Origin: Thermoanaerobaculia bacterium
GTDB taxonomy: Bacteria; Acidobacteriota; Thermoanaerobaculia; Gp7-AA8
Length of the DNA stretch: 8,746 bases
Direction of reading: 5' to 3'
NCBI GenBank assembly: GCA_023700825.1
Contig: JAMPYE010000169.1
Location: 1-8,746, forward strand
The position numbers were made by a program, and so were the translations under genes. The notes under the pieces were generated by a model. The model searched no databases. It was not told the origin of the DNA and saw only the letters and a program-made list of their open reading frames with translations. Every line of letters begins with the position of its first letter. Position 1 is the first letter of the stretch. This document shows, one piece after another, positions 4,269 to 8,746 of the stretch.

Positions 4269-5222
4269 ATGCTCGAACGTGACTCCCTGACCGTCGCCGC
4301 CGCCCAGATCGCGCCCGTCTGGCTCGACCGCGATGCGACGGTCAAGAAGGTGGCAGCATGGGTCGACAAGGCGTCGGACGCGGGCTGCCAGCTCGTCGCG
4401 TTCGGCGAGGGGCTCGTTCCCGGCTATCCCTTCTGGATCGAGCGGACCAACGGCGCGCTCTTCAACTCGCCGGTACAGAAGGAGCTCTACGCGCGGTACG
4501 TCGACCAGGCGGTGACGATCGAGCGCGGGCACCTCGACCTCGTCTGCGAGAGCGCGGTGGCGAACCAGATCACCGTGGTGCTCGGCTGCATCGAGAGGCC
4601 CGACGACCGGGGCGAGAGCCTCTTCGCCTCACTCGTGGTGATCAACGGCCGCGGGCAGATCGCTTCGGTGCACCGGAAGCTCATGCCGACTTACGAGGAG
4701 AAGCTCGCGTGGGCGCCGGGCGACGGCAACGGCCTTCGCGTCCATTCGCTCGGGGCGTTCACGCTGGGGGCGCTCAACTGCTGGGAGAACTGGATGCCGC
4801 TCGCGCGCGCCACGATGTACGGTCAGGGCGAAGATCTCCACGTCGCAATCTGGCCGGGCGGCTCGAGCCTAACGCGCGACATCACCCGCTTCATCGCGCG
4901 CGAGGGACGCTCGTTCGTGATCTCCGCCGGCGGCCTGATGCGCAGGTCCGACATCACCGACTCGGTGCCGCACCACGCGGAGATCGCCGCGGCCTCGGGC
5001 GAGTTCCTCGCCGACGGAGGGTCGTGCATCTGCGGCCCCGACGGCAACTGGGTCGTCGAGCCGGTCTCGGGCGAGGAGACGCTCGTCATCGCGACGATCG
5101 ACCACGCCCGCGTCCGCGAGGAGCGGCAGAATTTCGATCCCGCGGGCCACTACGCGCGCCCCGACATCTTCGAGCTCCGCGTCAACCGCAAGCGCCAGAC
5201 GACGGTCGTCGTGGAGGAGTAG
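4269..5222 (+). CDS. Nitrilase (branch 1 of the nitrilase superfamily)
   Basis: A 317-residue cytoplasmic carbon-nitrogen hydrolase. The catalytic triad is visible: E47 in AFGEGLVPGYPFW, K137 in HRKLMPTYEEK and C171 in LNCWENWMPLAR, with a supporting Glu at 143 or 144. The CWEN-x-MPLxR block and the C-terminal DPAGHYARPDIFELRVNR (about 285-302) are characteristic of true nitrilases, which turn a nitrile into carboxylic acid and ammonia, rather than of amidases or beta-ureidopropionases. Length is slightly short for the family but complete; the usual variable C-terminal tail is brief (ends VVVEE). Such enzymes form spirals or oligomers. Substrate (aliphatic, aromatic, arylacetonitrile or cyanide) cannot be told. 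It lies 96 bases after the MinD-like gene, behind a hairpin, so co-transcription is uncertain. It converges with the glycosyltransferase. Confidence 0.93.
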   Translation: MLERDSLTVAAAQIAPVWLDRDATVKKVAAWVDKASDAGCQLVAFGEGLVPGYPFWIERTNGALFNSPVQKELYARYVDQAVTIERGHLDLVCESAVANQITVVLGCIERPDDRGESLFASLVVINGRGQIASVHRKLMPTYEEKLAWAPGDGNGLRVHSLGAFTLGALNCWENWMPLARATMYGQGEDLHVAIWPGGSSLTRDITRFIAREGRSFVISAGGLMRRSDITDSVPHHAEIAAASGEFLADGGSCICGPDGNWVVEPVSGEETLVIATIDHARVREERQNFDPAGHYARPDIFELRVNRKRQTTVVVEE

Positions 5223-5230
5223 CTCCATGC

Positions 5231-5257
5231 GGGTGGCCCCGCTCCGCGGGGCGACCC
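5231..5257. repeat. GC-rich hairpin after the nitrilase gene
   Basis: GGGT (5231-5234) and GCCCCGC (5236-5242) pair with GCGGGGC (5246-5252) and ACCC (5254-5257) around a TCC loop, leaving one internal mismatch. It starts 9 bases after the nitrilase stop codon. It may be a 3'-end stem, though no T run follows, and its three-base loop resembles the TTC loops of the repeat immediately downstream. Confidence 0.6.
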
Positions 5258-5285
5258 GTCAACGAGGAATCCGCAGACGTACGAT

Positions 5286-5331
5286 TGCGGCGCTTCGCGC
5301 CGCGCGCAGACAGGAGTGTCTGCGCCACACA
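5286..5331 (+). repeat. CAGACAGGAG hairpin repeat, copy 1
   Basis: Two adjacent hairpins: GCGGCGC-TTC-GCGCCGC (5287-5303), then CGCAGACA-GGAG-TGTCTGCG (5305-5324, extendable by one pair), and a CCACACA tail. All 46 bases recur exactly, inverted, at 7365-7410. It fills the gap between the convergent nitrilase and glycosyltransferase genes, where a bidirectional stem could separate the two transcripts. Confidence 0.9.
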
Positions 5332-5353
5332 AGCCCCGCACTCCACATCCGCC

Positions 5354-6031
5354 CTAACCGAAGATTCGCGTCCTCGCCACGACTCCCGCGATGCGGAGCG
5401 TGTCGAGCAGGGGGCGGTAGTGGCTCGTGGAGATTCCGTTGACGAAACCGAGGTCGATCGGGATCGAGATCACCTTTCGTCCCAGCCGTCCGGCGCGGAC
5501 GATGATCTCGCTCTCGGCCGCGAAGCCGTTCGCGCGGATCTCCACGTCGCGAAGCAGCGACGCCGAGTAGAGCCGGAACCCGCTCTGCGAGTCGCCGACT
5601 CTCGTCCCCGCGCACCGCGAGATCGCCCAGGCCGAAAACATGTTCGCGTTTCGCCGGCGCGGCAGCATCCCCTCGAACAGGTGGCTTCGGTCTCCGATGA
5701 CGAGATCGGCTCCTGTCTCGCGGAAGGCGCGGACGAACTTCGGAATCTCCGACGGCAGGTGTTGTCCGTCGGCGTCGACCGTCACCACCGCGTCGAAGCC
5801 GTGCTCGAGCGCGTAGCGAAAGCCCGTCTTGAGCGCCGCGCCCTTACCGAGGTTCTGCGCGTGATGCAGCACCGTGGCGCCGGCCTCGGCCGCCGCCTTC
5901 GGGGTCGCGTCGGTCGAGCCGTCGTTGACGACGACGACGTCGGGCAGGTGCGCGAGGCTCGCCTTCACCACTGCGGCGACCGAGGCGGCCGCGTTGAGCG
6001 CAGGGATCACGACCAGGAATCGCTCAGCCAA
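5354..6031 (-). CDS. Family 2 glycosyltransferase
   Basis: A 225-residue GT-A fold enzyme, probably cytosolic or membrane-associated because no transmembrane helix is seen. The donor-binding strand is VVVVNDGSTDAT (32-43), the metal-binding D-x-D is in VDADGQH (85-91), and the acceptor region carries GDSQSGFRLY (146-155) and ESEI (173-176). This is the dolichyl-phosphate-mannose-synthase-like subgroup, about normal length for a soluble catalytic domain. The start is TTG at 6031-6029; GAGGA lies 6 bases upstream, inside the preceding gene, and the two reading frames overlap by 8 bases. Translational coupling to the KS-beta gene suggests it modifies the product of that pathway or attaches it to a lipid carrier. 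Small GT2 enzymes of this type occur in aryl-polyene clusters; that link is inference. Donor sugar unknown. Confidence 0.88.
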   Translation of the reverse strand: MAERFLVVIPALNAAASVAAVVKASLAHLPDVVVVNDGSTDATPKAAAEAGATVLHHAQNLGKGAALKTGFRYALEHGFDAVVTVDADGQHLPSEIPKFVRAFRETGADLVIGDRSHLFEGMLPRRRNANMFSAWAISRCAGTRVGDSQSGFRLYSASLLRDVEIRANGFAAESEIIVRAGRLGRKVISIPIDLGFVNGISTSHYRPLLDTLRIAGVVARTRIFG

Positions 6032-7253
6032 CGTCGTTCCTCGAGATGACCGCGCAGACGATGCCGCCGCCCGCGGAGAGCGAGCTCACGAGCACGTGGC
6101 GCAACTCGGCCGGCGCCGGCTCGCGCGTGACGGGAAGGGCGGCGCCCTCCTCCGCCTCTGCGAAGCCGGGTGACGCCGGGAGGCGCTGATCGCGCACGGC
6201 CATGATCGCGGAGGCGAGGTGCGCGCCGCCGCCTGCCACGTACTCGCCGAAGATCGACTTGGTCGCGACGACCGGCGGGCACGACGCGCCGAAGAGCTCG
6301 CCGAGCGCGCGCGCCTCGAGGCGATCGCCCCGGATGCTTCCGTTCGCGGACGCCCACACGGCGCCGACGTCGGACGGCGCGATCCCCGCGTCGTCGAGCG
6401 CCGCGCGCATCGCGCGCACCACCGCTGCCGCGTCCGATCCCCAGTCGGAGATCGTCGCGCTCCCGTCCTTCGCGATGCCGAAGCCCGAAACGTACGCCCA
6501 CGGCGCCGCCCGCAGCTCGTTAGGCCGCTCGAGCACGAAGGCCGCGGAGCCCTCGCCGACGAGCATTCCGTTGCGGCGGCGGTCGAACGGCCGCCCCTCC
6601 TCGGGGAGCTCTCCCGCCGCGCGCGCGAGCGCGCCGATCCGGTCGAGCACCGAGTAGAGCACCTCGTTCATCTCGTCCACGCCGCCGCAGAGCGCCGCCT
6701 TCGTCGTCCCTTTCAGCATCTGCGCGCAGGCGAACATCAACGCGGTGAGCATCGAGCTCTCGCGCTGCGTGAAGGTGACGTTGAATCCCTCGAAGCCGTG
6801 CTCGATCGCGATGTGGCTTCCGGGCGCGTTCGCGACCGATTCCGCGAACAGCTGCGGCGGCGCGAGCGCCGCACCCTTCGCCATGTACTCGCGGAGATAC
6901 TCGACCGAGGTCTGCACCGGCCCGAACGCCGTGCCGATCGCGACCCCGATGTCGGTTCGCGCGAGCCCGGCGACGTCGAGCCCGGTCTCCGCGATCGCGA
7001 TCTTCGCCGCCGCGAGCCCCATCCGCGAGAGGTTGTTCATCCGGCGGAGCTTCATGACCGGGATGAAGTCCTTCGCCTTGAAGTCGCGGACGAGCCCGGC
7101 CCGATGCGACTTCATCGCCGACGTGTCGAACCGGTCGACCTCGGCCACGCAGCTCGCGCCCGAGTAGAGCGCCGCGCGGAACGCGTCGACGCCGATGGCG
7201 CCCGGCGCGACGACGCCGAGACCGGTGACCGCGATGCGAGGAGAATTCGTCAT
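6024..7253 (-). CDS. KS-beta / chain-length-factor-like protein (ketoacyl synthase fold without catalytic residues)
   Basis: A 409-residue thiolase-fold protein of the ketoacyl synthase family, starting with the typical IAVTGLGVV strand (7-15). At the active-site turn the sequence FTQRESSMLTAL (161-172) has Glu165 where KS enzymes have the nucleophilic Cys. The first His is replaced by Asn304 in SANGS, and the second by Glu337 in KSIFGEYVAGGG, while Lys332 is kept. Loss of all three points to a non-condensing partner. Such proteins (chain length factor, KS-beta) pair with an active KS, set chain length in type II polyketide and aryl-polyene systems, and often carry a Gln in place of Cys. The neighbouring upstream gene at 7533-8746 encodes that active KS. 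The gap between them is 279 bases. ATG 7253 has only a weak upstream AGG. The gene overlaps the glycosyltransferase start. Confidence 0.88.
   Translation of the reverse strand: MTNSPRIAVTGLGVVAPGAIGVDAFRAALYSGASCVAEVDRFDTSAMKSHRAGLVRDFKAKDFIPVMKLRRMNNLSRMGLAAAKIAIAETGLDVAGLARTDIGVAIGTAFGPVQTSVEYLREYMAKGAALAPPQLFAESVANAPGSHIAIEHGFEGFNVTFTQRESSMLTALMFACAQMLKGTTKAALCGGVDEMNEVLYSVLDRIGALARAAGELPEEGRPFDRRRNGMLVGEGSAAFVLERPNELRAAPWAYVSGFGIAKDGSATISDWGSDAAAVVRAMRAALDDAGIAPSDVGAVWASANGSIRGDRLEARALGELFGASCPPVVATKSIFGEYVAGGGAHLASAIMAVRDQRLPASPGFAEAEEGAALPVTREPAPAELRHVLVSSLSAGGGIVCAVISRNDVG
6038..6042 (-). promoter_or_regulatory. Ribosome binding site supporting the TTG start of the glycosyltransferase
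   Basis: GAGGA on the minus strand, 6 bases before TTG 6031, within the last codons of the KS-beta gene. The next in-frame ATG is at residue 122, beyond the catalytic D-x-D, so TTG is the only workable start. Confidence 0.65.
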
Positions 7254-7332
7254 GAAAGCCTGGAGGATTCCTTCGGGGCTCCCCGAAACGGCGTCACTCT
7301 AGCAGAGGCCTTTCAAAATCGGTATGGCAGCG

Positions 7333-7359
7333 GTCACGCGGGCCGGGCGCCAGCGTGAC
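7333..7359. repeat. Small inverted repeat upstream of the KS-beta gene
   Basis: GTCACGC (7333-7339) pairs with GCGTGAC (7353-7359) across a 13-base GC-rich loop. It lies between the KS-beta start codon and the adjacent hairpin repeat, in the 279-base gap between the two synthase genes. It has no obvious function. Confidence 0.5.
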
Positions 7360-7364
7360 GGTCC

Positions 7365-7410
7365 TGTGTGGCGCAGACACTCCTGTCTGCGCGCGGCGCG
7401 AAGCGCCGCA
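7365..7410 (-). repeat. CAGACAGGAG hairpin repeat, copy 2 (inverted)
   Basis: An exact inverted copy of the 46 bases at 5286-5331. The conserved hairpin is at 7372-7391 with loop CTCC on the plus strand, and the GC-rich TTC/GAA-loop hairpin follows it. Bases 7367-7391 form an inverted pair with 7461-7485 (24 of 25 match). Confidence 0.9.
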
Positions 7411-7444
7411 TTGGGCGAGTAGGGGGGGCGTCGTCGGAAAGCCG

Positions 7445-7485
7445 GTCGCCTTCGGCGACGCGCAGACAGGAGTGCCTGCGCCACA
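7445..7485 (+). repeat. CAGACAGGAG hairpin repeat, copy 3
   Basis: GTCGCC-TTC-GGCGAC (7445-7459) precedes the conserved hairpin (7461-7480) and a CCACA tail. The stem of the first hairpin differs wholly from copy 1 but keeps the TTC loop and full pairing. In the second, T is replaced by C at 7475, giving one A-C mismatch. A further truncated tail, CCTGTGTGGCG, occurs at 7503-7513 and matches 7363-7373. Confidence 0.85.
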
Positions 7486-7532
7486 TGAGGCGGCGTGGCG
7501 GGCCTGTGTGGCGATCAAAAGGGTCGCGCCGC

Positions 7533-8746
7533 TCACACCACGCGAAACAACAGCGACACATTGCTGCCGCCGAAGCCGAAGGTGTTCGACAGCACTCTCT
7601 CGAGGTGCATCGGCCTGGGCTCCTTCGGGATGTAGTCGAGGGTGCAGTCTTCCGCCGGGGTCTCGAGCCGCAGCGTCGGCGGCGCGAGCTGGTGCCGGAG
7701 CGCGAGGATCGCGATCACGGCTTCGAGCCCTCCGGCGGCGCCGAGGGTGTGGCCGAAATACGACTTCGTCGACGAGACCGGAACGCCCGTGCCTACCGCG
7801 CCGATGATCCCGTTGGTCTCGGCCGAGTCGTTGAGCAGCGTCCCCGTCCCGTGCGCGTTCACGTAGTCGATCGGCAGTCCCTCGGCGCGCCCGTCACGGA
7901 TCGCGCCGAGCATCGCCGCCCGCGCCCCGCGTCCATCCTCGGCCGGGGCCGTCGGATGGCTCGCATCGCACGAGGCGCCGTAGCCGCAGAGCTCGGCGAG
8001 AATCTCCGCGCCGCGCGCGAGGGCGTCGTCCCATCGCTCGATCACGACGTATGCGGCGCCCTCACCGAGCGTGATGCCCTGCCGGGCCGCGTCGAACGGG
8101 CGGCAAGGCTTCGAGTCGACCGCCTGCAGAACGTTGAAGCCGCTGTAGGTGAGCCTGCAGAGCGCGTCGGTGCCTCCAGCGATCGCAGCGTCGGCGAGGC
8201 CGGAGCGCAGGAGGTCGGCCGCGAGGCCGATCGCGGCTCCGCCCGAGGCGCACGCGGTGGCGTTCGAGAAGACGCCGCCGCCAAGGCCGAGGTGGCGGGC
8301 GATCGCGTCGGACGACCCCGAGGTCGGCTGCTGCAGAACGGACGAAGGCGCGGCGCGAAGAGCGCCGACGCGCTCGCGCCGCATGAACCACTCCTCGCCC
8401 TCGAGCAGGCCTCCGGTCGACGTTCCGCTGGACACGACGACGCGCCGCGGGGCGATCGGACTGCCCTTCGGGGTGGCCTGCGCCCAGCACTCGCCGGCGG
8501 CACGGATGCCGAACAGGTCGGTGCGCGAGAGGCGCTGCGCCTCGCTGCGCGGGAAGCCCGAGGGAACGAAGGGATCAAGCTCGGCCTGGGCCGCGATGTC
8601 GGTCGGGAACGTCTCGCCCGGGAACATGTCGAGCGGCCCGATGCCGTCGCGCCCCGCGACGATCGAGTCCCAGACTTCGCTCTGGTTTTTCCCGATCGCG
8701 CAGTAAATGCCGAGGCCGGTGACCGCGAGCCTGATCGTGACGTCCG
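7533..8746 (-). CDS. Beta-ketoacyl synthase, KS-alpha type (5' end outside the window)
   Basis: 403 residues are visible and the frame is open to the window edge, so the start codon is not included. The ATG at 8627 is internal: the preceding 39 codons encode the conserved first strand (RLAVTGLGIYCAIG) and helix. The catalytic set is complete: Cys165 (visible numbering) in NATACASGGAA, His298 in NAHGTGTLLND, Lys327 and His332 in TKSYFGHTLGAAG, and the C-terminal NTFGFGGSN loop near residues 387-395. It should perform decarboxylative Claisen condensation on an acyl carrier protein. It is FabF-like in family; pairing with the inactive KS-beta protein downstream points to a specialised type II system, of polyketide or aryl-polyene kind, rather than housekeeping fatty acid synthesis. 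Carrier protein and reductase genes are probably further upstream on the same strand, out of view. Confidence 0.92.
   Translation of the reverse strand, partial: DVTIRLAVTGLGIYCAIGKNQSEVWDSIVAGRDGIGPLDMFPGETFPTDIAAQAELDPFVPSGFPRSEAQRLSRTDLFGIRAAGECWAQATPKGSPIAPRRVVVSSGTSTGGLLEGEEWFMRRERVGALRAAPSSVLQQPTSGSSDAIARHLGLGGGVFSNATACASGGAAIGLAADLLRSGLADAAIAGGTDALCRLTYSGFNVLQAVDSKPCRPFDAARQGITLGEGAAYVVIERWDDALARGAEILAELCGYGASCDASHPTAPAEDGRGARAAMLGAIRDGRAEGLPIDYVNAHGTGTLLNDSAETNGIIGAVGTGVPVSSTKSYFGHTLGAAGGLEAVIAILALRHQLAPPTLRLETPAEDCTLDYIPKEPRPMHLERVLSNTFGFGGSNVSLLFRVV

Noticed and set aside
2946..4532. Long minus-strand open frame opposite the MinD-like gene
   Set aside because: A GC-rich antisense shadow: very rich in Arg, Val and Glu, no recognisable motif, spanning a hairpin and two genes.
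5227..5442. Small plus-strand open frame after the nitrilase gene
   Set aside because: It crosses the hairpin repeats and runs into the glycosyltransferase on the other strand; no ribosome binding site or domain.
7294..7561. Several small minus-strand open frames in the gap between the synthase genes
   Set aside because: All translate the hairpin repeat (peptides such as WRRHSC or CGAGTPVCA) and have no family features.
8625..8627. ATG at 8627 as the start of the KS-alpha gene
   Set aside because: The upstream codons up to the window edge encode the conserved ketoacyl synthase N-terminus, so this Met is internal.

Overview
This window comes from a GC-rich bacterial chromosome. Phylum cannot be fixed from sequence alone. 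The style of the intergenic hairpin repeats, the lone Y1 transposase and the gene content would suit Acidobacteriota or a similar deep-branching high-GC group, but that is an impression. No plasmid, phage or CRISPR signal was found.

Layout. (1) 1-309: two minus-strand tRNA genes, tRNA-Lys(CTT) then tRNA-Leu(TAG), the second cut by the window edge. A good sigma-70-like promoter lies upstream and a stem-loop lies between them. (2) 319-1302: a repeat-rich island built around one small plus-strand HUH/Y1 transposase gene (717-1169). At least six copies of a two-hairpin repeat flank it, so it looks like a RAYT/REP-type system. (3) 1318-2667: a minus-strand pair, a CRP/FNR regulator overlapping a CDP-alcohol phosphatidyltransferase by four bases, with a stem-loop after it. 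(4) 2668-2921: a 254-base gap between divergent genes, holding a heptad-built inverted repeat. (5) 2922-5222: plus-strand MinD/ParA-like ATPase, a heptad-built hairpin, then a branch-1 nitrilase with a strong ribosome binding site. (6) 5223-5353: a convergent gap with hairpin repeats. (7) 5354-8746: a minus-strand biosynthetic set. In transcription order it is a catalytically complete beta-ketoacyl synthase (5' end outside the window), a 279-base repeat-filled gap, a second synthase-fold protein that has lost the catalytic Cys and both His (chain-length-factor type), and a family 2 glycosyltransferase that starts inside the end of that gene.

How the genes may work together. The KS-alpha/KS-beta pair with a coupled glycosyltransferase looks like part of a type II polyketide or aryl-polyene/flexirubin-like pathway. 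The carrier protein, ketoreductase and dehydratase that would prove this are not in view and would lie beyond 8746. The CRP-like regulator and the phospholipid synthase form one translationally coupled unit. The MinD-like ATPase and nitrilase share a strand, but a hairpin separates them and no functional link is evident.

The least ordinary material is non-coding. There are three independent repeat families: the transposase-linked two-hairpin units, heptad-built hairpins in three intergenic gaps, and a conserved 20-base hairpin repeat near the polyketide-type genes. Translations of these repeats create several long but spurious reading frames.
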